Source: Kocuria carniphila
GTDB lineage: Bacteria > Actinomycetota > Actinomycetes > Actinomycetales > Micrococcaceae
Assembly: GCF_004136555.1 (NCBI RefSeq)
Contig: NZ_NOIT01000022.1
Span: forward strand, 1-42,002
Length of the DNA: 42,002 nucleotides
Reading direction: 5' to 3'
The notes under the pieces were generated by a model. The model did no database searches and was not told where the DNA came from. It worked only from the letters and a program-made list of their open reading frames with translations. This document shows, one piece after another, positions 24,567 to 33,293 of this stretch (position 1 is the first letter of the stretch; every line of letters starts with the position of its first letter). Both the position numbers and the translations under genes were made by a program.

Positions 24567-25807
24567 TCCCGGGTGCCCGCACCATCGACGCCTCGCGCCA
24601 GGAGAACGCCCCGCGCGTCAGCGTGATCGTGCCCTACTACGAGAACCAGCTCGGACTGGACCGGCTGCTTCGTGCGCTGGATCGGCAAGATCTTCCGCCG
24701 CACGAGTTCGAGGTGATCGTCAGCGACGACGGGTCGGCCGAGGCACCCGCGGCCCGAGCGACGTCGTACTCGATCACCGTCACCCGGCAGGAAAACCTGG
24801 GATTCCGTGCGGCCGCGGCGCGCAACAAGGGCGCGGCGCTCGCGCGGGCACCCCGGCTCGTATTCCTCGACGGGGACATGATGCCCGAACCCGGATTCCT
24901 CACCGCAATGCTCGCGGGTCTCGAACGCCACGATGACGGTCACGGCGTCCTGGCCGTGGGTGCCCGCCAGCACGTGGACGTCTCCGCATGCACGCCGGCC
25001 CAGATCGACCAGTGGCTGGCTCTCGGACATGCCGACGGCGCTCGTCGACTCACGGACCCGGCCTGGCTTTCGGACGGCTACGCCCGCACGAACGACCTGG
25101 CAGAGGCCGGAGTCGAGGATTTCCGACTCATCATCAGCGCGCTCATGGGCGTGGACCGTGAGCTCTTCGAACGAGTGGGCGGATTCGACGAAACACTGAC
25201 CGGCTACGGGGGAGAGGACTGGGACCTCGCCTACCGGTGCTGGCAAGCGGGCGCGCGCTTCGCTCACGTTGCGGGGGCAGTCGCGTGGCACGATGGCCCT
25301 GACTTGGGTGGTCGGCCCGACACTCGGGACGTCAAGGACGCCGAGACCATGGCACTGGCCCGTCGCATTCCACTGCCGAGCACCCGCGGGCGGGGTCTGG
25401 TCTTCGGGCAACCGGCCATGGTGGTTCGGGTGCGCGGTCACGAGAATGACGGTGAGGCGTTCCTGACGGCGATGCAGTTGCTTCGGGACACAGACGCCGG
25501 CGTCTGGTTCGTGGACCGCGACTCGGTACCGGCTGTCCTTGCACAGGATCCCAGGATCAGGGTGGGCGAGCCGAGATCGGAGATCGTTGATCGATCCCGC
25601 TACGTGGTGGATGTACTGGCCCCGCTCACCCTGGACGAACCGCTGGGAGTGTTGTGCGAGCACGGTGAACAAAGCGCCCCCGGGCTACTGGAGCTGCGGG
25701 AGACACGTAGGGTGAACCGTGGGGAGTCGGACGCATCAGACGCGTGCCACGCGGCTCGGCCGGCAGACACGCACCAACGTATTGAAGGACGGGTGGCACA
25801 TGGCTGA
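24563..25807 (+). CDS. Glycosyltransferase family 2 protein
   Basis: A 414-residue protein with a GT-A domain: RVSVIVPYYENQLGLDRLL, VIVSDDGS, NLGFRAAAARNKGAA, the metal-binding LDGDMMP, and GGFDETLTGYGGEDWDLAYR supplying the catalytic ED. About 130 residues follow the GT-A core and contain no recognised motif. It starts with GTG within the stop region of the preceding gene (GTGA overlap) and overlaps the next by eight bases, so the three genes are translated together. The sugar and acceptor are unknown. Confidence 0.9.
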   Translation: MIPGARTIDASRQENAPRVSVIVPYYENQLGLDRLLRALDRQDLPPHEFEVIVSDDGSAEAPAARATSYSITVTRQENLGFRAAAARNKGAALARAPRLVFLDGDMMPEPGFLTAMLAGLERHDDGHGVLAVGARQHVDVSACTPAQIDQWLALGHADGARRLTDPAWLSDGYARTNDLAEAGVEDFRLIISALMGVDRELFERVGGFDETLTGYGGEDWDLAYRCWQAGARFAHVAGAVAWHDGPDLGGRPDTRDVKDAETMALARRIPLPSTRGRGLVFGQPAMVVRVRGHENDGEAFLTAMQLLRDTDAGVWFVDRDSVPAVLAQDPRIRVGEPRSEIVDRSRYVVDVLAPLTLDEPLGVLCEHGEQSAPGLLELRETRRVNRGESDASDACHAARPADTHQRIEGRVAHG

Positions 25808-26753
25808 GGCATTGGGATTCGATCCGCACGACCCCGGTCGCCGAGCGCACTACGGTGAGTTCTACGGGCTCACCGAACTACCGGATGCCCCGATCTTCAT
25901 GGTGCACGGCAATTGCCAGGCCGAGTCCCTGCGCGTGCTCCTGCACGGGGCGGGGGAGGGTCGCTGGCACGGTGTGCGGGTTCCACCGGTTCACGAGTTG
26001 CTGGCCGAAGACCTGCCGCATCTCACTCGATTACTGAACCGTTGCAGCTTTGTGGCGACCCAGCCCGTCGCCTCCGGGTATCGCGGATTGCCCCTGGGAT
26101 CGGATGAAATTCTCGCTCTGACCCCTGCGGATGCTAGCGCCGTGAAGTACCCCGTGATGCGGTGGACTGCGCTCATGCCCACGCTGGCGATCGTGCGGGC
26201 AGCCGGCGTCACGGACCCGCCCATCGCGCCGTACCACGACCTCCGAGTGCTGGTCGCAGCCGCTCAAGGACAGAAATCCGTGCGCCTGGAGCCTGTGTCC
26301 CCGGAGGCTGTTCGCTCTTCCCGGGACGAATCACTGCGCCAGTTGCGAACCCGGCAGGAGGCACACGGGACGGTGGACGCGGCGTCGTTGTTCGAAGCCG
26401 CTGGCCCCAACGCCGCGCACGTGATCAACCACCCGAGCAATCAGGTGCTGATGGGTGTGGCCCGGGCGATTCTCGACGACCTGGGCCGAGCGGGCGAGGT
26501 CAAGGACCCGGGGCGCGTATTGCTCGGCGGCATCCGCGCACCGATTTACGAGTCCACACTGGATGCGCTGGGGTATCGCCCCGAGGAGCTCGAGGGCGGT
26601 CCGCGCGAGCACTGGATCATCGGCGGCGAAAAGGTTTCAGAGGCCGACGTCGCCGCGGAGCACCTCGGCTGGTACGCGCGCTTCCCGCAGGTGGTTGCCG
26701 CTGGCATGAAACGCCACGAGCGGCTCATCCGCACCATGCAGCTGGTCGACTAG
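25800..26753 (+). CDS. WcbI family polysaccharide biosynthesis putative acetyltransferase
   Basis: A 317-residue protein starts at ATG 25800, overlapping the previous stop by eight bases. The WcbI signature MVHGNCQAESLRVLL lies near residue 30, and the later block HVINHPSNQVLM contains a conserved-looking His in the position expected for the C-terminal catalytic block. WcbI proteins act in capsular polysaccharide synthesis and bind CoA; an acetyltransferase role is proposed, not proven, for the family. Here it closes a GT4-GT2-WcbI unit. A 27-residue upstream extension is open but lies within the GT2 gene and is rejected. Confidence 0.82.
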   Translation: MAEALGFDPHDPGRRAHYGEFYGLTELPDAPIFMVHGNCQAESLRVLLHGAGEGRWHGVRVPPVHELLAEDLPHLTRLLNRCSFVATQPVASGYRGLPLGSDEILALTPADASAVKYPVMRWTALMPTLAIVRAAGVTDPPIAPYHDLRVLVAAAQGQKSVRLEPVSPEAVRSSRDESLRQLRTRQEAHGTVDAASLFEAAGPNAAHVINHPSNQVLMGVARAILDDLGRAGEVKDPGRVLLGGIRAPIYESTLDALGYRPEELEGGPREHWIIGGEKVSEADVAAEHLGWYARFPQVVAAGMKRHERLIRTMQLVD

Positions 26754-26771
26754 CGCGGAGGACATCCCCAC

Positions 26772-27119
26772 ATGATGAGCGAGAGCGGTACTGAACCGGG
26801 CGCAGCAATACCCAGGAGTCCCGAAACTGCCGAGACCACCGAGACGCCGGATCTCCGAGACCGGGCCGCCGCATCCATCCGTGATCTGCTGCGTCAACGC
26901 AACGGCAAAACGATCTGCCCTTCCGAGACCGCACGTGCGATTGGCGGGGACGACTGGCGGGACCTCATGCCGTTGGTGCGCGACGTTGCCGCGGGGCTCG
27001 TGGACCAGGGGCAGGTGATCGGGCAGCAAAAGGGCGAAACGGTAGACATCGCTGCTGCTCGCGGCCCCATTCGCTTGGCGCCGGGTCCCACGCTGAACGG
27101 GACCACGTCGAACGACTGA
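26772..27119 (+). CDS. DUF3253 domain protein
   Basis: A 115-residue cytoplasmic protein. After a roughly 35-residue acidic start, the DUF3253 pattern is clear: IRDLLRQRNGKTICPSETARAIGGDDWRDLMPLVRDVA and a final AARGPIRLAPG. The family resembles a small winged-helix fold, but no function is known to me. ATG 26772 or ATG 26775 could start it; GGAGG lies just upstream. It is 18 bases after WcbI, so probably the last gene of that transcript. Confidence 0.85.
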   Translation: MMSESGTEPGAAIPRSPETAETTETPDLRDRAAASIRDLLRQRNGKTICPSETARAIGGDDWRDLMPLVRDVAAGLVDQGQVIGQQKGETVDIAAARGPIRLAPGPTLNGTTSND

Positions 27120-27183
27120 CCACAATGTGAAACAAACGCCACGCATAGCCTGCGTTCTCGTGGGAATGTTGTAGCCGTCTGAG

Positions 27184-27232
27184 CAATGACTGAAGTCCCG
27201 AGCGATCGATTCGCTCGAGGCTTCAGTCATTG
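27184..27232. terminator. Bidirectional terminator, 22-bp stem
   Basis: Arms 27184-27205 and 27211-27232 pair over 22 positions with one wobble and one mismatch around a five-base loop. It lies between the convergent DUF3253 and membrane acyltransferase-like genes. No long T-tract is present. Confidence 0.7.
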
Positions 27233-27271
27233 TCGCCGGTTCATGGTCTACCGGCGGAAGTGGCTATCGCA

Positions 27272-28681
27272 TCAGCGCCGGGGACCGACCTGACCGTTGG
27301 GCACCAACTTGCGGCCCGCAGCGCGGGACGCCTTGGTGACCAACCGTTCCAGGGGGCCCGAACCCATCGCGTGCTGCCACGCCGTGGCCACCAGTGCGGC
27401 CACCGCGATCTGGACGATCAACCAGAACATCGGGGTTTCGCTGATGGGCACGAACGCCAGGAACACCAGGTGCGCACTGTAGATGGTCAGGGTCATGGAT
27501 CCCATGGCACCCAGGGGGGCCAAGAAACGACCGATCCACCGGCAGATCAACAGGAAGATTCCCAAGGCCACCATGGCCAATCCCGCGCTCACCGCGATGG
27601 CGAAGGGCGTATTGGTGTGCGGACCGGAGATCAGCAACCAGCTCATGGTAGTGGTCGGAAGCTCGGGGTCTGGACCGTAATTCTGAATGGTCATGACCTC
27701 CTTGTTGGTCAGCCACGGGGTGGCCGCGACCAATGCTTCGCGTACATCGAAGCGAAGCAGCATCAACATGGACAGGCCCTTCGCCACGGCCGCGATCACC
27801 GCTCCGAAGATCACCATCAGAATCTGGGTCCGATCACGGGACAGGGGCAACCGCCCCAGCGCCATGCCCAGGCAGATGAATGCCATCCACGGCAATGCGG
27901 GATAAGTTCCGGTGAGGAATAGCTCGGCCAGGACCGTACCGGGCTCCGACACCAAGTCCACGAGGTTGGCGTTGTCGTGCACGTGTCCGGGCAGAACCGT
28001 CAGGGAGAACTGCATGAGCATCGGGGCGAAGATCATGAAGAGCGCGGCGCTCGTTAGTAGCCAGCGCACGGACATGATGGTGAAGGGAATGGCCAGCAGG
28101 AACATCAGGCCGTAGTAGATCAGGATGTTGTACGCCGGAAAGTCCAAGGTGTTGAGGAGTAACCCGAGGGCGAACAACATCAGTGCGCGCACAGCGATGC
28201 CCACGCGAGCGCGACGCGCGTCGATGCCCTTACGTGGGTTCCTACCACCCGTGAGGAATGCCAGGCTGACACCCGCCAAGACGGCGAATAAGGCGGCGGA
28301 ATGGCCGCCGAACAGCACCCACGTCAACGAGGGCTGATCGGTGGTGCCCACGGAGGCGGGCAAGGTGTGGACCGCGATCATGCCGAGAAGCGCAAAGCCT
28401 CGAGCGACGTCGACCCCCATGATGCGTCGCTTGGTGCGTCGCCCGTCCGTGCTGGCCACGTTGCGTGTCGCCGCGGCTTGCCGAGGCGAGGGTGCGGTGG
28501 CGCGCGGCGGGGCGGTGATCACCGGAGCATTTTCGCTCCAGTGCTGGGCCTCGGTCGTGGACGTGCGGCCGTTGTCGGAGTCACCGGTCCACACCTCCCG
28601 CTGCGGGCGCTGTCCGGGGCGGGGCCGCTCGCCGGGAGCCAGGTACCCTTCGGGTATTTCCTCCACTGCTTGTTCGTTCAT
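27272..28681 (-). CDS. Membrane acyltransferase-like protein (HGSNAT/DUF418-type)
   Basis: A 469-residue polytopic membrane protein. The first 85 residues are polar and Pro/Arg-rich, probably cytoplasmic. The membrane part opens with RRIMGVDVARGFALLGMIAVHTLPAS, the signature of the heparan-alpha-glucosaminide N-acetyltransferase / DUF418 type, including the conserved His. About ten hydrophobic segments follow. Family members are thought to move acyl groups across or at the membrane, but bacterial versions are largely uncharacterised. The ATG overlaps the stop of the Pls-type NRPS gene by four bases (ATGA), so translation is coupled. This suggests it acts on, or with, that enzyme's product; inference only. 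Confidence 0.82.
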   Translation of the reverse strand: MNEQAVEEIPEGYLAPGERPRPGQRPQREVWTGDSDNGRTSTTEAQHWSENAPVITAPPRATAPSPRQAAATRNVASTDGRRTKRRIMGVDVARGFALLGMIAVHTLPASVGTTDQPSLTWVLFGGHSAALFAVLAGVSLAFLTGGRNPRKGIDARRARVGIAVRALMLFALGLLLNTLDFPAYNILIYYGLMFLLAIPFTIMSVRWLLTSAALFMIFAPMLMQFSLTVLPGHVHDNANLVDLVSEPGTVLAELFLTGTYPALPWMAFICLGMALGRLPLSRDRTQILMVIFGAVIAAVAKGLSMLMLLRFDVREALVAATPWLTNKEVMTIQNYGPDPELPTTTMSWLLISGPHTNTPFAIAVSAGLAMVALGIFLLICRWIGRFLAPLGAMGSMTLTIYSAHLVFLAFVPISETPMFWLIVQIAVAALVATAWQHAMGSGPLERLVTKASRAAGRKLVPNGQVGPRR

Positions 28682-31600
28682 CGGGTGGCCTCCTCGGGCG
28701 TTGCCGCCGAGACGGCCTGTGGTGTCGTGATGGGTGCGGTGGACAGGATGGGAAGATCATGTCCCGCAACCGGCGGTCCGGGAACAACCTGGGCACTGAT
28801 GGCCTGGTCCCCGGGTTCGAGATGTCGGATGGGGTTTCCGCCCCAGTTGCCGTTGGCGGGTACGGTTTCCTGGCGCATGACCAGCGAACCGGGGCCGACG
28901 GTTGAACGTTCTTCGATCGTGGCACCGGGCAGCACGAAGCTGTTGGGACCCAACGTGGAGCCGCGGCGCATCGTGACCGGTTCCAAGCGCATGATGCGGT
29001 CGTGGAACAAGTGGGTCTGCAACACGGTGCCGCGGTTGACGGACACACCCTCTTCCAGGGTGACCAGGTCGAACTCGGGCAGCCACCAGGTTTCGCACCA
29101 GACACCCCGTTGCACTCGTGCACCCATGAGGCGGGCCCAAGCGTTGAACAACGGGGATCCCACACTGAGTCGGATCAATGACGGCACGGCCAGGGACTCG
29201 GCAAAGACATCCGCCAACTCGTTGCGCCACACGAACGAGCTGAACAGCGGGCGCTCGCCGGTGCGGAAGCGACCCATGAGGGCCCACTTGACGATCACGG
29301 GGACCAAGCACGCCAACGTGCTGGCGGCCAACAGGACCGCGCCGGACCACAGTGCGGTGTAGAGCAGACCCTGCATGCCCATGCCGTGGGCCATGTAGAT
29401 GCTGGTCAGCGCGTACACGATCATCAGGTCGATCCACGCGGACACCATGGCCGGGACCATGCGGAACGCCTCCACGAATCCACGTGCCGCCTGAAGACGG
29501 CGGGGCGGACGGAAGGTTGCCGACTCGTCGGCTTCCGTGTGGGCGCGGGCAATGGGTTGAGCACGGCGGCCAAGCCACGACGAACCCACGGGGGCCTTGT
29601 GGGGAGCGGAACTCAACACAGCCACCAAGGCGTCTGCGGGAAGGTCACGGTCCGGTCCCACGATCGCTGAGTTACCCACGAACGTGCGTTCCCCGATCAC
29701 GGAAGTACCCAGGTGCACCCAGCCGAATCCTGCCCGGTGCGAGGCAACGAGCGAGTGGTCGGCCAGGAAGGAACCGTCCTTGAGGGACGTGAGGTGCGGA
29801 ATGGTCTCTGCTGTGGAGATTTCGACCGAGCGCCCCACGCGTGCGCCCAGCAAGCGCAGGAACAAGGGGGTGATGCAGGACGCGTAAATCGGGTAGGTCG
29901 AGATCAGCGTGCGCTGCATGAGGGTTTCGGTGAGCCAGGTGGCCCAGCCCACGGGACCGTTCTGTGGGAAGTAACCGGGGGTGATCATGCCCGCGACCAG
30001 GCGCACGCAACCCACCACGAGCAACAGCCACACTGCAGCGGTGATAATGACGAAGACCGGCACCCACAGCGCGAGGACCGGGAAAACCAGTTCATAGAAC
30101 TCGATTCCGATCACCTGCGGCAGGATCAGGAGTGTGCCCGGGATGATTGCCAAGAACGGCAACAGGCCAATGATGGCCGCGCCCCCGGAGTAGGCCAGGT
30201 GAGACTTGACCCTGCCCCAGGTGGGAAGGCCAGATACGGCCTCCGGAGCGATGTCGGGCCAGGTCTGCGAGGCGGCACCGCGATGGTACATGGGGGAGCC
30301 GCCCCACAGCTCGTCGTTCGGAACCGTGCCGGTCACGTGCGAGCCCGGCAGTACCTCTGCCCCTTCGCCCACACGGGACCCGGGGTCCACGAGCGTGCGG
30401 GTACCCACTCGTGAATTCGCGCCGATCTCAATGGCGCCGACATGCAAGGTGTCGCCGTCGAGCCAATAGCCGGCCAGATCCGCCTCGAATTCCACGGTGG
30501 CGTTGTCTCCGATGGAGACAAGACCGGTGACGGGCGGCATATGGTGAAGGTGTGCACCGCGGCCCACCTTGTTGCCGAAGAGACGGTGGAGAGTCCGGGC
30601 CATGGGCGTGCCCAGAAGAACCTCGTACTTGTTGAACACCACGAGACGCTCGGCGGCCCAGACCCGCAAATGAGTCCACTTGCCACGCGGATAATGACCG
30701 GGTTTGAGCCCTGCAGTCAGCAGTCTCACGGCGACGGAGCCCAGCAGCACGCGACCTGGCAAGGAGAACATCACGAGCCAGCCAATGATCAGCGGCAGCA
30801 ACGGAGGAGTGGGTACCCAACCGGCGCCGACAACCACCGCGAGGATCCACACGACGATGAGTGAACCCACCACGTAGCGCAAACCATTGACGATGTTCAG
30901 ACCCACGAGGAAACCGCCTTGGACCAAGCCGGTCCAAGAGGGCAATGGCGCGGGTTCACGCTTGGAATCCTGGGACGCCTCGAGCGTCTCCAAGTAGTTG
31001 GCCATACCCCGCAGGGTGGGGTCCGCGTAAATGCGGGCGATTTCGGTGTCAGGGTGGGATTGGCGCAGTGCCGAAACGAGTCGGGCCACGCCCACCGAGC
31101 TACCGCCCATGGCGAAGAAGTCACTGTCCTCGGTGAAAGGCAGGGGACCGAGCTGGTCGGCCCACAGCTCCGCGAGCCATTCGAGGTCGCGGTCCAGTGA
31201 GGGCGTCTGATCGAGGTCGTCGGTGGGCATTGGCCAGGGCAGTGCCTTGCGGTCCACCTTGCCCGAAGTCTTGAGCGGGAGTTCGTCCATGGTGCACAGT
31301 GCGGGCACCATTTGGCCCGGGAGTCGCTCCGAGAGCCAGGCGCGCACGGCGACCAGATCAACCGAGCCTTCGAACTCAGGGACCAGGTAACCGGCGATGA
31401 TGTTGTCGCCGCCAGGGGTGGGATGCACAGCGCAGGCACCCACGCGAACGCCGGGGACCGAGCTCATGTAATCGTCGATCTCGCCGAGTTCCATTCGGCG
31501 TCCGGAGACCTTGACCTGGTCATCCACGCGGCCCGCGAAGACGAGACCTTCTTTGTCCGCCTTGACCATGTCGCCGGTGCGGTAGGCGCGTTCCCAGCCC

Positions 31601-32748
31601 AGAGAAGGCAGCGAGGCGTACTTTTCGGCATCCTTGGCGGGGTCCAGGTAGCGGCCCAGGCCGACGCCGCCGATGATCAGTTCGCCGGTCTCGCCCCAGG
31701 CCACGGGCTGGCCTTCGGTATCAACCACGGCCAACTGCCAGCCGGGCACGGGCAGCCCGATGCGAATTGGTGCGTCACCGGTCAGGATGGCACCCGAACC
31801 GATCACGGTGGCCTCGGTCGGGCCGTAGGTGTTCCAGACTTCACGTCCCGGGCGGACCAAGCGCTGAGTGAGTTCCAGCGGACATGCTTCACCGCCGAAG
31901 ATCAACAGACGTACGGTGTCCAGGGCCTCACTCGGCCACAGCGATGCCAGGGTGGGCACCGTGGAGACCGCAGTGATGCGGTGGTTGATGATCCAGCGGC
32001 CAAGATCGGGACCGGACCGAACGACGTCGCGCGGGGCCGGTACCAGCGTGGCGCCGTAACGCCAGGCGAGCCACATTTCTTCGCAGGATGCGTCGAAGGC
32101 CACGGACAGGCCCGCCATGACACGGTCGCCCGGTCCCATGGGTCGCTTCTGCAGGTACATTTTCGCTTCAGCGTCCACAAGGGCCGCGGCGGAGCGGTGG
32201 GTGATCGCTACGCCCTTGGGCTTGCCGGTGGAACCGGAGGTGAAGATGATCCAGGCGTCGTCCTGGGTGCGAGGCTGCTCGGTATCACCCGTGGTTTCGA
32301 TGCTCTCCATGCGGGTGAGTTCCAGGTTGCGACCGAAGATCGCGGCCACGCCGGCTTCTTCCCAGACGGTGTTGGCGCGCTCGTCCGGGTCGTCCCAATC
32401 GACCGGGACGTAAGCGGCCCCCGCGAACAGCGTGGCAAGGATGGCGACATAGAGGTCTGCGCCACCGGAAGGGACACGAATACCCACGCGGTCGCCGCGT
32501 CCCACGCCGATATCCCACAGGCGCTGGACGTGCGTTTCGATGCGGGCTTCCAGCTCGCCGTAGGGCACGCGCTCGTGCTCGTCTTCGAGAGCAATGGCAT
32601 CCGGGTACTGGGCAACGGTGTCCAGCACGATGTCAACGAGTGTGCGTGGTTCCGGCGGTGTCTCGACAGGGTAAACAGCCCGGTCAGACGCTATTTCTAC
32701 TATTTTTTCAGGTGTTTGTGACGAATCTTTTTTTAGAAGACGGTCCAT
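28678..32748 (-). CDS. Pls/PosA family single-module NRPS (poly-amino-acid synthetase), probable lysine specificity
   Basis: A 1356-residue membrane enzyme starting at ATG 32748, with GGGGGAGC seven bases upstream; the open frame to 32829 is rejected. Adenylation domain (about residues 35-510): SGSTGKPKG (171-179), FDASCEEMW (218-226), NTYGPTE (306-312), YRTGD (389-393), GRVDDQVKVSGRRMELGEI (406-424) and SGKVDRKALP. Carrier domain: FFAMGGSS, with phosphopantetheine Ser551. From about residue 612 membrane helices alternate with three tandem soluble hexapeptide-like modules, the layout of epsilon-poly-lysine synthetase. No classical HHxxxDG condensation or thioesterase domain is seen. Aligning the pocket by eye with GrsA gives D-A-E-S-I-G-T-V-I-K, close to the known lysine code. 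Predicted to polymerise one basic amino acid, probably lysine. Confidence 0.9.
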   Translation of the reverse strand: MDRLLKKDSSQTPEKIVEIASDRAVYPVETPPEPRTLVDIVLDTVAQYPDAIALEDEHERVPYGELEARIETHVQRLWDIGVGRGDRVGIRVPSGGADLYVAILATLFAGAAYVPVDWDDPDERANTVWEEAGVAAIFGRNLELTRMESIETTGDTEQPRTQDDAWIIFTSGSTGKPKGVAITHRSAAALVDAEAKMYLQKRPMGPGDRVMAGLSVAFDASCEEMWLAWRYGATLVPAPRDVVRSGPDLGRWIINHRITAVSTVPTLASLWPSEALDTVRLLIFGGEACPLELTQRLVRPGREVWNTYGPTEATVIGSGAILTGDAPIRIGLPVPGWQLAVVDTEGQPVAWGETGELIIGGVGLGRYLDPAKDAEKYASLPSLGWERAYRTGDMVKADKEGLVFAGRVDDQVKVSGRRMELGEIDDYMSSVPGVRVGACAVHPTPGGDNIIAGYLVPEFEGSVDLVAVRAWLSERLPGQMVPALCTMDELPLKTSGKVDRKALPWPMPTDDLDQTPSLDRDLEWLAELWADQLGPLPFTEDSDFFAMGGSSVGVARLVSALRQSHPDTEIARIYADPTLRGMANYLETLEASQDSKREPAPLPSWTGLVQGGFLVGLNIVNGLRYVVGSLIVVWILAVVVGAGWVPTPPLLPLIIGWLVMFSLPGRVLLGSVAVRLLTAGLKPGHYPRGKWTHLRVWAAERLVVFNKYEVLLGTPMARTLHRLFGNKVGRGAHLHHMPPVTGLVSIGDNATVEFEADLAGYWLDGDTLHVGAIEIGANSRVGTRTLVDPGSRVGEGAEVLPGSHVTGTVPNDELWGGSPMYHRGAASQTWPDIAPEAVSGLPTWGRVKSHLAYSGGAAIIGLLPFLAIIPGTLLILPQVIGIEFYELVFPVLALWVPVFVIITAAVWLLLVVGCVRLVAGMITPGYFPQNGPVGWATWLTETLMQRTLISTYPIYASCITPLFLRLLGARVGRSVEISTAETIPHLTSLKDGSFLADHSLVASHRAGFGWVHLGTSVIGERTFVGNSAIVGPDRDLPADALVAVLSSAPHKAPVGSSWLGRRAQPIARAHTEADESATFRPPRRLQAARGFVEAFRMVPAMVSAWIDLMIVYALTSIYMAHGMGMQGLLYTALWSGAVLLAASTLACLVPVIVKWALMGRFRTGERPLFSSFVWRNELADVFAESLAVPSLIRLSVGSPLFNAWARLMGARVQRGVWCETWWLPEFDLVTLEEGVSVNRGTVLQTHLFHDRIMRLEPVTMRRGSTLGPNSFVLPGATIEERSTVGPGSLVMRQETVPANGNWGGNPIRHLEPGDQAISAQVVPGPPVAGHDLPILSTAPITTPQAVSAATPEEATR

Positions 32749-32931
32749 CGAAAAGCTCCCCCATTTGCGAACCATGTAACGCAGGGGGCGCAAAACTGCG
32801 CACTGGAAAAGGCGGCAGTCTGGTGTCATGAAATTGCCCGATCAGGTCCCCCGACCGTACGGGCAGCGCGTCATGCTGTCGCGCGAATTAGTGGATCTCC
32901 AGCGTCCCCCTGCTGGTTCATTTGTGTCTTA

Positions 32932-32961
32932 AACGTAACGGCCCTAATCGATGATTTGCAA
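32932..32961 (-). promoter_or_regulatory. Putative promoter of the NRPS operon
   Basis: On the minus strand, TTGCAA (32961-32956), an 18-base spacer and TACGTT (32937-32932) give a plausible -35/-10 pair. This would produce a leader of about 175 bases before the NRPS start. Confidence 0.35.
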
Positions 32962-32990
32962 TCGGAATACCTAACGATTTGATTAAGGCC
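32940..32990. repeat. 10-bp inverted repeat around the NRPS promoter
   Basis: GGCCCTAATC (32940-32949) and GATTAAGGCC (32981-32990) match in 9 of 10 positions. They flank the putative -35 on both sides, so the repeat could be an operator. The rest of the 545-base gap between the divergent NRPS and AI-2E permease genes is comparatively AT-rich and holds no credible gene. Confidence 0.4.
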
Positions 32991-33293
32991 GGAGTGACAG
33001 TTGGGGAGTATTTCTGTCTCCGCTAGTCAGGCGGGAAATGACTAACGAGTAGACATGCCGATGAGCGAGTATGAGCCTGCTCACTACGTAACGGACCCGG
33101 CCCGGACGGTTACGCGGTGGTCACGAAGTGCCCCGAATGTCTGGCCATCAGGGACCGCGTTGTCCCCAACGTTGTGTGAAGTTCATCTGGGCGATGCACT
33201 CGATTCCTAGACTGCAGCAGATTGTCTACGCGTGGATGAGTGAGGGATTGCTGCATGGGCTCAAGGAGTCATCGACCATCCGAGGATGCCGCC

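Noticed and set aside
31312-32721. 469-residue plus-strand open frame
   Set aside because: It is antisense to the clearly functional NRPS adenylation domain and shows no motifs.
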